From NCBI GenBank assembly GCA_958296035.1, contig OY282431.1:558001-622000 (forward strand): a DNA stretch of 64,000 nucleotides, in the 5' to 3' direction. The notes beneath the pieces were generated by a model that saw only the letters and a program-made list of their open reading frames with translations, ran no database searches and was not told where the DNA came from. Positions 35,889-45,425 of this stretch are shown one piece after another (positions within the stretch are counted from its first letter, which is position 1; the number at the start of each line of letters is the position of its first letter). Both the position numbers and the translations under genes were made by a program. This DNA is from Paracoccaceae bacterium. Lineage in GTDB: Bacteria; Pseudomonadota; Alphaproteobacteria; Rhodobacterales; Rhodobacteraceae.

Positions 35889-36785
35889 TTAGGGCCAGAG
35901 TGGGTTGCTCCACGCCTTGCGTCCGGCGGCATCCACTACGACCAGCCTACACCAACTGCCCTCGAAGCGGTCTAGTGACAGAGTGGCCTTTGTTAGTGCA
36001 CATCCATGGGCGGTCTTGCTGCAACGGCCCTGTCCCAATAATATTACAGAACTGGCAGCTGTGCAGGAAATGAACAGATCGCCATCATCTCGCCGGATAT
36101 CGTGGATTTCGGGACCTTGCGATGAATAGTAACTGCCTTCTCTTAGTGCAGCGAGGAGTGTTTCCGGTCTGTTGCTCTCTGATTTGACCATGACCCATCC
36201 TCCAAATGCATCGTGCAGACGCCAATGGCTGTCATCCGTCGCAATACATCCCAATCTGCTCCCTGTGTACAGCATCTCGTCAAGAAGCACTGCACCATCG
36301 CCACGGTCAACACTTACATGAGCCATGTGGTTATAAACCTCAACCGCGTGGGCAACATCAATGCTCTTGGCATCTGCCAATTCCAGCTGATACCACGCAG
36401 GATGCACTATCGCTACGAAGGCACCGGCTCGGGCGCACCGACGTGCTAGTTCCGGTCCTGTCTCATAGGAGCCGGTTGTCGCAAAGTTGGTAGGCAGGCC
36501 GACGGCAAGAATATGCCAGTCAATGCCTTTCCTCGTCTCGGGGGCATGCACCTCAGCCCCCAGGATAGTCGTGAAGCTACTGTCTCGATAAGGTGTCGTG
36601 TCGGTCACCGGATAATCAAAACGCTCGAGAAAATGGTCGGTAACCGCAACAAAGTCATAACCCGCAGCCTTGTAGCGCCGACACACTTCCTCGGCATCAA
36701 TGGCACCGTCCGAGCCTGTCGAATGGCCGTGAAGGTTGCCGCGAAAGAAGCGCCCATCTGCCTGGAATGCATTCAACATAGACAT
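35889..36785 (-). CDS. PHP-domain phosphoesterase
   Basis: 298 residues. The PHP metal motifs are visible: GNLHGHSTGSDG near residue 16 (HxH), DFVAVTDHFLERFD, ILGAEVH, AIVHPAW and CIATDDSHW. Proteins of this type are metal-dependent phosphatases or nucleases of small substrates; this one has the stand-alone domain with a 60-residue C-terminal beta-rich extension. It follows the acyl-CoA carboxylase gene on the same strand after a 274-base gap. Substrate unknown. Confidence 0.8.
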   Translation of the reverse strand: MSMLNAFQADGRFFRGNLHGHSTGSDGAIDAEEVCRRYKAAGYDFVAVTDHFLERFDYPVTDTTPYRDSSFTTILGAEVHAPETRKGIDWHILAVGLPTNFATTGSYETGPELARRCARAGAFVAIVHPAWYQLELADAKSIDVAHAVEVYNHMAHVSVDRGDGAVLLDEMLYTGSRLGCIATDDSHWRLHDAFGGWVMVKSESNRPETLLAALREGSYYSSQGPEIHDIRRDDGDLFISCTAASSVILLGQGRCSKTAHGCALTKATLSLDRFEGSWCRLVVVDAAGRKAWSNPLWP

Positions 36786-37059
36786 GAATCGTTCTCCTCG
36801 TAGATCACCGGCAAAGCCACCGCACTATCCAGCTGCCTTTCAAGCGGTTCTGGGTCCCGTGCGCGCCATCCTCCCCGGGCTCAGATTGCGCATTTGCAGA
36901 TCCACTTGCGTTTGCAAAACGAAATCATCGCAAACAGGAACGCGCAACTTGTCTTGCCACGGGCCGGGAAGCGAACGGGAAATCCACTTGTTCTCCTGAC
37001 ACGACTTCTGAACCAGGCACTTTGGGGGGAAGCTTTCTTCGGGTTCTGACCAACGACCG

Positions 37060-38592
37060 CTACAATGGAATATTGTCGTGTTTCTTTGGCGGGTTGGAAA
37101 GTGACTTGCCTTTTAGTGATGCAAAGGCCCGGCAAACGCGCTTTCGTGTGGAGTGAGGCATTATGACATCGTCGATGAAGCCTTTTTCAGCCGCTACGAA
37201 CGGATTGGCAAAGCGTGCTTCGTATTCCTGTGTTCTGGCTGCAACATAGTCGGCATCATCCAGTTCCGAACGGTAGAGGATTTCAACCGCACCCTTTGCT
37301 CCCATGACAGCAATCTGGGCACTCGGCCAGGCATAGTTGATGTCGCCACGCAGGTGCTTGGATGACATCACATCGTAGGCACCGCCATATGCCTTGCGCG
37401 TAATCACCGTGACCTTGGGCACCGTAGCCTCGCCGTAGGCAAACAACAGCTTGGCACCATGAACAATGATGCCGCCATACTCCTGGGAGGTTCCAGGCAG
37501 GAATCCCGGAACGTCTACCAGCGTAAGGATGGGAATTTCGAAGGCATCGCAGAAGCGAACAAACCTGGCAGCCTTGCGCGAACTGTCGATATCAAGGCAT
37601 CCTGCCAACACCATGGGTTGATTGGCAACCACACCAATCGTCGTGCCCTCGAGCCGGATAAAGCCGGTAATAATGTTGCGGGCAAACGCCTCCTGCAATT
37701 CAAACACGCTGCCTTCATCGGCAATCTTGTATATCAGTTCCTTCATGTCGTAGGGCACATTGGGATTGTCCGGAACAAGTGAATCGAGCGACATCTCCAG
37801 GCGGTCGGGATCATCAAAGATCGGCAGCGTGGGAGGTTTCTGATGATTGTTAAGCGGCAGGAAATCAAAGAAGCGCCGAATTTCGATCAAGGCTTCGACA
37901 TCATTGTCAAAGGCACCGTCGGCGACAGATGATCGTGTCGTATGAGTCGTGGAACCACCAAGTTCTTCCGCCGAAATGATCTCGTTTGTTACGGTCTTGA
38001 CGACGTCGGGACCGGTGACAAACATATAGGATGTGTCGCGCACCATGAAGATAAAGTCGGTCATGGCAGGTGAGTACACGGCTCCCCCGGCACAAGGCCC
38101 CATAATGACGCTGATCTGGGGAATTACGCCGGAGGCCAGTATATTGCGCTGGAACACTTCGGCATAACCGGCAAGCGAAGCAACCCCTTCCTGTATCCGC
38201 GCCCCTCCCGAATCGTTCAGACCAATCAGCGGCGCCCCATTACGCATCGCCATGTCCATGATCTTGCAGATCTTTGCCGCATGTGTTTCGGATAACGAGC
38301 CACCGAACACCGTAAAGTCCTGGCTGAAAACATACACCTGCCGACCGTTGATCGTGCCCCATCCTGTCACGACCCCGTCTCCGGATATCTGGTTGGCCGA
38401 CATGTCAAAGTCTGTACAGCGATGCGAGACAAACATGTCGAATTCCTCGAACGAACCGTCATCAACCAGCAATTCAATGCGCTCTCGGGCAGTCAGTTTG
38501 CCACGCCCGTGTTGTGCTTCGACACGCCTCGCCCCGCCTCCGGCCCGGGCACTCTCACGCCGCTGTTCAAGTTCAGTCAGAATTGAAGACAT
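37060..38592 (-). CDS. acyl-CoA carboxylase, carboxyltransferase (beta) subunit
   Basis: 510 residues, the length of propionyl-CoA carboxylase beta chains. Motifs are [91 protein letters not shown] and [19 protein letters not shown] (each shown in part). It transfers carboxyl from biotin to propionyl-CoA or a related acyl-CoA. No biotin-carrying alpha subunit gene is adjacent, so it either pairs with a subunit encoded elsewhere or serves a particular acyl-CoA from the neighbouring catabolic genes. Confidence 0.9.
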   Translation of the reverse strand: MSSILTELEQRRESARAGGGARRVEAQHGRGKLTARERIELLVDDGSFEEFDMFVSHRCTDFDMSANQISGDGVVTGWGTINGRQVYVFSQDFTVFGGSLSETHAAKICKIMDMAMRNGAPLIGLNDSGGARIQEGVASLAGYAEVFQRNILASGVIPQISVIMGPCAGGAVYSPAMTDFIFMVRDTSYMFVTGPDVVKTVTNEIISAEELGGSTTHTTRSSVADGAFDNDVEALIEIRRFFDFLPLNNHQKPPTLPIFDDPDRLEMSLDSLVPDNPNVPYDMKELIYKIADEGSVFELQEAFARNIITGFIRLEGTTIGVVANQPMVLAGCLDIDSSRKAARFVRFCDAFEIPILTLVDVPGFLPGTSQEYGGIIVHGAKLLFAYGEATVPKVTVITRKAYGGAYDVMSSKHLRGDINYAWPSAQIAVMGAKGAVEILYRSELDDADYVAARTQEYEARFANPFVAAEKGFIDDVIMPHSTRKRVCRAFASLKGKSLSNPPKKHDNIPL

Positions 38593-39250
38593 TGCATAGA
38601 TCCATCACAAGTAGACGCACTCGGAACCATTCGGGAAATTTCTGCCGAATTGCAAGCTGGCCCGTTCGTTCAATTGAGGACAGAATGCGGTGAGTGGTCT
38701 GACCGATGGTGCTGACTCGGCAAGGATTGGTGCAGCCCTGGTGTTAAGAAAGTTGGCACATGAAGACCGTTGAATCGATCCGCGCCAACGATCTTTCCTG
38801 ACCAATCGACGCCCTAGGGATTGGCCTCGTTTAGACCGCCCGACGAGACGGATTGATGTCGCGATGTTTGGAGAATCGATGCGTAGGTACGAGGCAGCAC
38901 TTTGCCAATGGACAGCGAACCGGGACGCAAGCAGGCGCCCGACGTCGGCGACATCCTTGATTGGTCCGAGGCGGCGACTATAATCAGTACGTTACCAGTA
39001 TCCCACTACGCTCTGGCCCGACAGTTGCCTGTCCGGTCTTTGGTTAACATGGCATGGACCGTGGCTGGGCAAAGGGCTCGAATTCGGCGGCCAATGCAAG
39101 GGCGTCGACCCGGAAAAACAATATACCGGCTGCGATAGACTGTAGCATTCAGTTCGGTGACGATTGATAGGGTGCCGGATTGGCAGCTCTCCATTTGCGA
39201 CAACCCCGGGATGGTAACTTGCCGCCGGAGAATAGCTTGATGGAGTCGAG
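38593..39250. other. gene-free stretch before the XRE-cupin regulator
   Basis: 658 bases. An open frame of 78 codons at 38902 shows no recognisable family. The region should hold the promoters of the divergent carboxylase and regulator genes; none assigned. Confidence 0.35.
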
Positions 39251-39853
39251 ATGTTCGAACATCATGGCGATCCGACAGCAAGATCCAACGCACTTGAAGT
39301 GGAGGTCGGAGCGCGCATTCGGAAATTGCGCAAGTCATTGGGAGTCACGGTTTCCGAATTGGCGCAATCGGCGTCGATATCTGCCGGGATGCTTTCGCGC
39401 ATCGAAAACGGGTATACGTCCGGTTCGCTTTCAACCTTGCAACGGATTGCAGCGGCTCTGAATATTCCGATTGCGTCCTTCTTTGCCGAAGTGGGACAGA
39501 AACGGGATGCGACCTACGTCAAGGCAGGACAAGGTCTTGGAATTGAAAGGCGCGGCTCCAGCCAGGGTCACATATACCAGTTGCTGGGTCACCAGTTGCG
39601 AGGTGAGTTTGCTGTTGACCCATACCTGATCACACTTGATGCAGGATCAGTCACGCATCCCGTCTTCAAGCATGAGGGTGTCGAGTTCATTTACATGCTT
39701 GAGGGCGTGATGGTTTACCAGCATGGGGCACAGGACTATGATCTGTGCTCGGGCGATTCACTGTTCTTCGATTCAGATACAATGCACGGTCCGATTGAGC
39801 TCAAGGAGTTGCCTGTCAGGTTTCTCTCCGTAATTGTATCATCGAAGGGTTGA
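39251..39853 (+). CDS. XRE-cupin transcriptional regulator
   Basis: 200 residues. The N-terminal helix-turn-helix is IRKLRKSLGVTVSELAQSAS, then ISAGMLSRIENGYTSGSLST and LQRIAAALN. The C-terminal cupin barrel includes HEGVEFIYMLEGVMVYQHGA and LCSGDSLFFDSDTMHGP with likely metal histidines. Relatives such as PuuR control polyamine, amine and glutamine-synthetase-like genes and sense small amines or gamma-glutamyl products. First gene of the second glutamine-synthetase locus, 106 bases before the amidotransferase, and the natural regulator candidate for it. Confidence 0.87.
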   Translation: MFEHHGDPTARSNALEVEVGARIRKLRKSLGVTVSELAQSASISAGMLSRIENGYTSGSLSTLQRIAAALNIPIASFFAEVGQKRDATYVKAGQGLGIERRGSSQGHIYQLLGHQLRGEFAVDPYLITLDAGSVTHPVFKHEGVEFIYMLEGVMVYQHGAQDYDLCSGDSLFFDSDTMHGPIELKELPVRFLSVIVSSKG

Positions 39854-39959
39854 AGCCTGACCTCGTCGACATTGTCGACGAAGTTGCGTGGCCGTCTTGC
39901 CAGGGGGCCAGGCTTTCGAAACGAAATCGAATGAATTATCCAGCCGGAGTCGCGGATCA

Positions 39960-40706
39960 ATGCATATTCTGGTTCTGCAGCACGCAAGAGTAGAGCACCC
40001 GGGGTCTTTCCGGAAGTTGCTTTCGGAAGACGGACATAGCTGGGACGCGGTCGAACTTGATGAAGGCGACCCCTTGCCCTCCCTTGATGGTTACGATGCC
40101 CTGTGGGTTCTCGGTGGGCCGATGGATGTCTGGGAGGAAGACATCTATGCATGGCTCAAGCCCGAAAAGGCTTTTATCAGGGAGGCCGTGGAGAGGCGAG
40201 CCATGCCGTTTCTGGGTCTTTGCCTGGGTCACCAGCTGCTGGCCGAGGCTCTGGGAGGCAAATGTGGCAAGGCTGAGCAGTCCGAAGTTGGCGTCATGCC
40301 GGTTTCATTGACCGAGGCCGGACTGGAGAGCGTGTTTCTTGACGGGCTGCCAGACAGTTTCGATTGCTTGCAGTGGCACGGCGCCGAAGTCCAGGAATTG
40401 CCGGATGGGGCCGTCAGCCTTGCCTATTCACCGGCTTGCAACATACAGGCAATGAGTTGGTATACTCGCGCCTTCTCGGTCCAGTTTCATCTGGAGGTTG
40501 AGCCGGACACTGTCAGGAACTGGGCGGAAATCCCGGAATATGCCGAAGCGCTGACCAACCGCTTTGGTGCCGGAGGCGTCGATATGCTGCACAATTCCTG
40601 TGCCAGCGCCATGAGCCAGTTCTCGGAAATGACCGAGCGCGTCTATATCAATTGGCTGCACGCCGCCCGAATGCAGTCATGTTTCGGAGGCTCTCGTCAA
40701 CGATAA
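39960..40706 (+). CDS. class I glutamine amidotransferase (GMP-synthase-like)
   Basis: 248 residues. The catalytic Cys88 lies in FLGLCLGHQLLAEALGG, and the His-Glu pair is in VQFHLEVE (177, 179). Stand-alone proteins of this group hydrolyse glutamine or gamma-glutamyl compounds. Next to a glutamine-synthetase-like gene and a PuuR-like regulator, removal of a gamma-glutamyl group (as PuuD does in putrescine breakdown) is a plausible role, though the motifs are closer to GMP synthase. The ATG at 39960 follows the family N-terminus (MHILVLQHA). Its last 30 bases overlap the convergent GntR gene. Confidence 0.84.
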   Translation: MHILVLQHARVEHPGSFRKLLSEDGHSWDAVELDEGDPLPSLDGYDALWVLGGPMDVWEEDIYAWLKPEKAFIREAVERRAMPFLGLCLGHQLLAEALGGKCGKAEQSEVGVMPVSLTEAGLESVFLDGLPDSFDCLQWHGAEVQELPDGAVSLAYSPACNIQAMSWYTRAFSVQFHLEVEPDTVRNWAEIPEYAEALTNRFGAGGVDMLHNSCASAMSQFSEMTERVYINWLHAARMQSCFGGSRQR

Positions 40707-41378
40707 CCTGGCAGTTTCCAGGTGTTCCTTCATTGAACTCGCGGCCAATTCCGGTTCTCGCCTCGCGATGGCATCGACAATGACACGATGCTGGGCGTTG
40801 TAGGTCGCAATGATTTCCGGGCCCAAGGTGAGTTCTCGCATTCTGGTCCAACCTTGCTGGCTTCGCACCAGATTGATCTGGGAAGCGATCCACACAAGAA
40901 GTGGATTGCCTGTGGTTTTGACCAACCTGACGTGAAAGTCGGCATCGTACTCGGAAAATCGGACGGCGTTGGTAGAGAACTCCTCCATTTCCTCGAGCAA
41001 TCCATACAATGACCTGAGGTCGGATGCCTTGGAATTGACCACCGCCAGCCGGCAAATGTGCGGCTCGAAGGCAAAGCGCGCGTCCATGAGTTCGAGAGGC
41101 CGCGCATTTTCGAATGATGTCGGGGGCTTCTGGGCGGTCCGGTCAATCACGAACGAACCACTACCCTTCCTGGTTTCGATCCAGCCCTCGTGTTGCAACT
41201 GCAGGAGGGCTCTTCGAACAGTGTTTCTGGCAACGCCGAATCGCTCCGACAACCGCCGTTCCGAGCCCAGGCGTGATCCAGCGGACGTCTTTCCGGATAT
41301 TTCTGCCCGGAGAGCAACTGCTACGTCAGCGAAAGTTCTCTTGACAAGAATCGGGGGATCGGGATCGGATGTAGCCAT
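40677..41378 (-). CDS. GntR/FadR-family regulator
   Basis: 233 residues. N-terminal winged helix: GSRLGSERRLSERFGVARNT followed by VRRALLQLQHEGWIETRKGS. C-terminal FCD effector domain: FAFEPHICRLAV, YDADFHVRLVKTTGNPLLVW and AQHRVIVDAIARREPELA, with the acid and His residues that bind a metal or carboxylate. The ATG at 41378 was taken; the 40-residue extension upstream is cysteine-rich and atypical. It reads away from the FAD oxidoreductase gene at 41529, and the gap between them holds repeated TATACC motifs. It probably controls the FAD oxidoreductase-glutamine synthetase operon. Confidence 0.87.
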   Translation of the reverse strand: MATSDPDPPILVKRTFADVAVALRAEISGKTSAGSRLGSERRLSERFGVARNTVRRALLQLQHEGWIETRKGSGSFVIDRTAQKPPTSFENARPLELMDARFAFEPHICRLAVVNSKASDLRSLYGLLEEMEEFSTNAVRFSEYDADFHVRLVKTTGNPLLVWIASQINLVRSQQGWTRMRELTLGPEIIATYNAQHRVIVDAIARREPELAASSMKEHLETARLSLTRASET

Positions 41379-41380
41379 CG

Positions 41381-41437
41381 ATACCAAAACTATACCACAT
41401 TGCCATAAACCACATGCCCAGATGCATTTCGGTATAC
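41381..41437. promoter_or_regulatory. candidate GntR operator repeats
   Basis: ATACC at 41381, TATACC at 41391 and its inverse GGTATAC at 41431 lie between the divergent GntR gene and the FAD oxidoreductase gene. FadR-type regulators often bind such short inverted repeats around T/A-rich centres. Confidence 0.4.
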
Positions 41438-41528
41438 AATAGGTTGCAACTTGATTCAATACTGATAAAGAGACAACCCGATTCGGCCAGGAATACACAA
41501 GACCTGTGCAACAGCAGTTAATCTCGGG

Positions 41529-42881
41529 ATGAGCAAATTGTCGTTACCTGAACACGCAGACTATGTAGTGATCGGCGCTGGAATCCATGGCCTCTCGACA
41601 GCGTGGCGCCTGGCCCAGAAGCTGATTGAGGATGATCTGGAAGTGGATGGCAAAGTGGTGGTCATCGACAAGACCGGAGTGGCAGCCGGTGCATCCGGCA
41701 TCGCTTGCGGCGTCGTACGCAACAACTACTATCAGCCCGCCATGCGGCGGCTGATGGCCCACTCGGTCGACGTCTGGGAATCGGACCCCGAGGGGCTCAG
41801 CTATCATCCCGTAGGCTACATGCAGATTTCATGCGAAGTCATGCGCGAGGATGTGAGGTCGATCTATCAGCAACAACAGGAAATCGGCTATGAAAGTGTC
41901 TTCGTAGAAGGGGCCAATGCCGCAACCAAGTACATGCGCGGCCTTTTCGATGACTGGCAGGCACGCAACATTACCTCCGTATTGCACGAAAAGCGCGGGG
42001 GCTACTCCAACAATACCCTGACGCTCCACGGGCTGGCTGACAAGGTCACGAAACTCGGCGTGCAACTCATAACCGGCGTTGAGGTCAAGGGGTTCGAATT
42101 CGACTCGGGCTCCGAGGCCATCAGGTCCATTGAAACCAGTGAAGGGAGCATAACCTGCGAGCAACTGACGATTGGTGCCGGCCCCTGGATACGTGATTTC
42201 TGGGACATGCTGGGACTGCCGAGGCAGATTGTCGTCAAGGACCTCGACGGGAATGTGCATGAGGATGTCGCCATGTGGCGTTATTGGCAGCTGGAGGAGG
42301 GCGTTCTGACCTTGCCCCCGGAAACGTTGCTGACCGATGACGGCAAGCTTCCACCCGTAATTCACGTCGATACCGATGCCCCGCTGATTTCCGACGTGGA
42401 CGGTTCCGTCATTACCGAGGATCTGTGGGGAATTTACTACAAGCCCGACTGGCATTTTGGCGGTGTGCAGGGCGGTGCATCTCCCTACAGGGTCAAGACT
42501 CCTGTCGACGAGGTGGCCATTGACCCGTACGGACCGGCAAGTGCAGAGTTTGTTGCCAGTTCCGAATTTGCCCACATGTGGGTGTCGGCGCTGGCCCACT
42601 GCCACAAACGCTTTGAAGGAACCATGCCAAAATACCATCAGGAGGCATCGGGCGGCATTGGCTGCTTCACGGCCGACAGCTTTCCGGTTTTTGACCGCTT
42701 CAGGGAAAATGCCTTTGTGATCGCCGATTCTAACCATGGCTGGAAAATGATCGGTGTGGGCCACCTGGTTGCAGCGGAACTGCTTGGCGAGGAGCAGGAA
42801 TTACTGCGGCCCTTTCGTTTTTCGCGCTTCGAAGAGGGTGACCTGCATCCGGTCTCCAACAGCCCCTATCCCTGGAGTTGA
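41529..42881 (+). CDS. FAD-dependent amine oxidoreductase (DAO family)
   Basis: 450 residues. The FAD motif is YVVIGAGIHGLSTAWRLA near residue 12, followed by VVVIDKTGVAAGASGIACG. The C-terminal FAD contact is IADSNHGWKMIGVGHLVAAE. The overall layout is that of D-amino-acid-oxidase/sarcosine-oxidase-beta type enzymes, but an 80-residue middle insertion (about 235-320, rich in acidic and aromatic residues) is unusual. It should oxidise a C-N bond of a secondary amine or amino acid. First gene of the operon leading into the second glutamine synthetase and glxBCD set, 47 bases before the next gene. Substrate unknown. Confidence 0.84.
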   Translation: MSKLSLPEHADYVVIGAGIHGLSTAWRLAQKLIEDDLEVDGKVVVIDKTGVAAGASGIACGVVRNNYYQPAMRRLMAHSVDVWESDPEGLSYHPVGYMQISCEVMREDVRSIYQQQQEIGYESVFVEGANAATKYMRGLFDDWQARNITSVLHEKRGGYSNNTLTLHGLADKVTKLGVQLITGVEVKGFEFDSGSEAIRSIETSEGSITCEQLTIGAGPWIRDFWDMLGLPRQIVVKDLDGNVHEDVAMWRYWQLEEGVLTLPPETLLTDDGKLPPVIHVDTDAPLISDVDGSVITEDLWGIYYKPDWHFGGVQGGASPYRVKTPVDEVAIDPYGPASAEFVASSEFAHMWVSALAHCHKRFEGTMPKYHQEASGGIGCFTADSFPVFDRFRENAFVIADSNHGWKMIGVGHLVAAELLGEEQELLRPFRFSRFEEGDLHPVSNSPYPWS

Positions 42882-42928
42882 GGCCAGCCAACAGCAACAA
42901 GTCTTAATCCCGACAAGAGGAGAACATC

Positions 42929-44410
42929 ATGGCGGAAATGGACATCAACAGATTTGTTGAGGCGCCCGGGCGCGCTGAGCAGGTCAAGGAGGTTCGTCAA
43001 AAGATCGACGCGCTGGGTATCGAGTACCTGTATTTGCAGTTCGTATCGGTGACAGGAAAGATAATGGGCAAGGGCATTCCTGCCGATCACTGGGAAAGCA
43101 TTGCCGGCAAGGGCTTCCAGCTGGTTTATGGTGCAACAGTAAACCTTTTCACCAATCGTCGCGGGGACTACCTGGGGTATGGGCCTGAAGCTGCCGAACT
43201 GGTGGGAATCCCCGAACCGGAAACGATGATGCAGCTACCTTGGGAGCCCAGGATTGCCCGTTTCTACTGCACATTGTTTCGTAACCGCGAGGAAATCGAC
43301 GATGCCGGTGCCTACCTGACCGCAGACTGCCGCGGTAATCTCCATCGCCTGCACCGCCAGTTCCAGGAAAAGCATGGCGGGCTGCAGCTAAGAATGGGTA
43401 CCGAACCCGAAATGATGTGGTTGAAGCGCGATGAGAACGGCAAACCTGCCGGTGGATTTTCGAAACCCTTCTGCTACCATATTGACCAGTTCGAAAGCCT
43501 GCGCCCGGTCTACATGAAGGTTATCGAATACGCCCGCAAGATGGGCCTCGACATGATTCAGGGCGATCATGAAGATGCTCCCGGCCAACTGGAACTCAAC
43601 TGGACGTATGACGAAGTCGCCAAGAACGCCGACCGCTTGACGACCTATCGGCAGATATGTGCCCAGGTCGCCCGTGAATTCAACCTGATTGCCTGTTTCA
43701 TGTCGAAGCCTTTCATGGGAGTCTCTGCATCTGGCTGCCACCACAATCTCTCGCTCTGGCGAGGTGGGGAACAGGTCATGAAGCCAACCGGAAACGATCC
43801 GGATAATTTGCCTGGCATGGCTGCCAACTACGATTACATGACCGGCGGCGAAAACACCTTTATGCCAGACGGTGATAATCCCAGGTTGCCGGGAAAGGTC
43901 GGGCTGATGGCAATCGGTGGAATTGTCGAGCACCTCAAGGCGCTGACCGCCATCGGATCGTCAACCGTGAATTCGTACCGCAGACTCTGGGATACGGGTT
44001 TCTGGGCACCCGTGTTTGCAGATTGGGGATTCCAGAATCGTACCACCGGCCTGCGCGTTTCAGCACCTGGTCGTTTCGAATACCGTTCGGTTGATTCAAT
44101 GGTCAACCCATACCTGATGGGTGCTGTTCTCCTGGCCGCAGCCGATGATGGTATCGACAGGAATCTGGATCCGGGTGAACCCGAAGAACGCAACATTTAC
44201 GAAGCCATCGAAGCCGGCAAGGAGGTCAAGAAGTTGCCGATGTCGCTCGGCGACGCCCTCGACGAATTGTCCAGGGACGAGGTGATCAAGCGAGGACTCC
44301 CCGGAGAAATGTATCGCCTCTTCCACGAGTACAAGACCGACGAGTGGGAAAGGTTCATGCATACGGTGACGGATTGGGATCTCGACACCTATATCGATTG
44401 CCTGCCCTGA
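42929..44410 (+). CDS. type III glutamine synthetase-family ligase (second locus)
   Basis: 493 residues, about 60 more than gmaS at 9970. Catalytic-domain signatures are LRMGTEPEMMW, QGDHEDAPGQLELNW, MSKPFMGVSASGCHHNLSLW and a late FEYRSVDSMVNPYLMGA. The substrate-loop region differs from GmaS: the RINAPRT stretch reads STVNSYRRLWDTGFWAP. It should activate a gamma-carboxyl of glutamate with ATP and join it to an amine, but the amine is probably not ammonia or methylamine. A strong aggag site lies just before the ATG. It is followed by glxB after 79 bases. Confidence 0.85.
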   Translation: MAEMDINRFVEAPGRAEQVKEVRQKIDALGIEYLYLQFVSVTGKIMGKGIPADHWESIAGKGFQLVYGATVNLFTNRRGDYLGYGPEAAELVGIPEPETMMQLPWEPRIARFYCTLFRNREEIDDAGAYLTADCRGNLHRLHRQFQEKHGGLQLRMGTEPEMMWLKRDENGKPAGGFSKPFCYHIDQFESLRPVYMKVIEYARKMGLDMIQGDHEDAPGQLELNWTYDEVAKNADRLTTYRQICAQVAREFNLIACFMSKPFMGVSASGCHHNLSLWRGGEQVMKPTGNDPDNLPGMAANYDYMTGGENTFMPDGDNPRLPGKVGLMAIGGIVEHLKALTAIGSSTVNSYRRLWDTGFWAPVFADWGFQNRTTGLRVSAPGRFEYRSVDSMVNPYLMGAVLLAAADDGIDRNLDPGEPEERNIYEAIEAGKEVKKLPMSLGDALDELSRDEVIKRGLPGEMYRLFHEYKTDEWERFMHTVTDWDLDTYIDCLP

Positions 44411-44489
44411 TCCCGAAGAATTGATGCTGGCAGCTACTGGCTGCCAGTGCCCCGCCATTACCTGACCCGATAGAAATGGAGGAAAACGG

Positions 44490-45425
44490 ATGTGTGGAAT
44501 TGCTGGATTAATCCATCGCGGCAAGGTCTCCGGTGTAGGTGCCGAGATGACCGCAATGCTCATGGCCCTGAAACACAGGGGGCCTGATTCAACTGGATAT
44601 GCAATTTACGGCGAGCCTCAGGCCCAGGACTATATCATGCGTCTCAAGGTGGCCGAGCGCGAGGACCTGCATCGGGGATCCAGGATTTTCTCAATCATGC
44701 AAGAGCGTATCCGGCTGGTCGAGGAGATTTTCAGTGACCATGCTGTGGTTGTCAGGTCCCGCGACAGGGTTACCGAATATGCGCTACGCTACGTCCTGTC
44801 ACTTGATGGCGACACTGGTCACCTTGCAAGGATGATCGAGGAAATTGAAGGCGTAGAAATCCTGTCGCTTGGCAACGGCCTTGAACTGATCAAGGATCTG
44901 GGCGATGCCGAGGAAGTGTCGGCAGACTACAAGCTGGGAGAATTCTCGGGTACGCACGCCATCGGCCACACGCGCATGGCCACGGAATCGGATGTCGATA
45001 TCCGGTCGGCACACCCTTACTGGGCATTTCCGTACAACGATGTCTCGGTTGTCCACAACGGCCAGATCACCAACTACTGGATCATGAGGCGGGAGATGGA
45101 ACGCAAGGGTCATCGGTTTGTGTCCAATTGTGATTCTGAGCTGCTCGCCGTCTACACTGCTGACAATCTCTCCAGCGGCGAGACCCTGGAAGAGAGTCTG
45201 GCCAAGTCCATCCACGAAATCGACGGTGTCTTTACCTATTTGGTCGCAACCCGCGATGAACTGGGAATGGCCAAGGATATCATGGCCGCCAAGCCTCTCG
45301 TCCTTTACGAAGGCGACGACCTGATTGCCCTGGCTTCCGAAGAGGTCGCCATCAGAGCAATTCTGCCCCAGGAAATCGATACCTATGATCCATATGACGA
45401 AGAGGTGCGCGTGTGGAGTACCTGA
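44490..45425 (+). CDS. glxB: GlxB-like class II glutamine amidotransferase domain protein
   Basis: 311 residues starting MCGIAGLIHRG, with the nucleophile Cys2 at the N-terminus. Further motifs are ALKHRGPDSTGYAIYG, HAIGHTRMATESDVD and VVHNGQITNYWIMRREMER. It is the paralogue of mgsA at 6992 and equals the glutaminase part of glutamate synthase. An 80-residue middle insertion (about 50-150) replaces the short loop of single-domain amidotransferases; it is similar in length to that in mgsA. A ggagg site precedes the ATG. The 3' end overlaps glxC by 13 bases. Confidence 0.86.
   Translation: MCGIAGLIHRGKVSGVGAEMTAMLMALKHRGPDSTGYAIYGEPQAQDYIMRLKVAEREDLHRGSRIFSIMQERIRLVEEIFSDHAVVVRSRDRVTEYALRYVLSLDGDTGHLARMIEEIEGVEILSLGNGLELIKDLGDAEEVSADYKLGEFSGTHAIGHTRMATESDVDIRSAHPYWAFPYNDVSVVHNGQITNYWIMRREMERKGHRFVSNCDSELLAVYTADNLSSGETLEESLAKSIHEIDGVFTYLVATRDELGMAKDIMAAKPLVLYEGDDLIALASEEVAIRAILPQEIDTYDPYDEEVRVWST

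Noticed and set aside
41829-42764. 311-codon minus-strand frame over the FAD oxidoreductase
   Set aside because: Antisense shadow; the plus frame carries a FAD motif and family layout.
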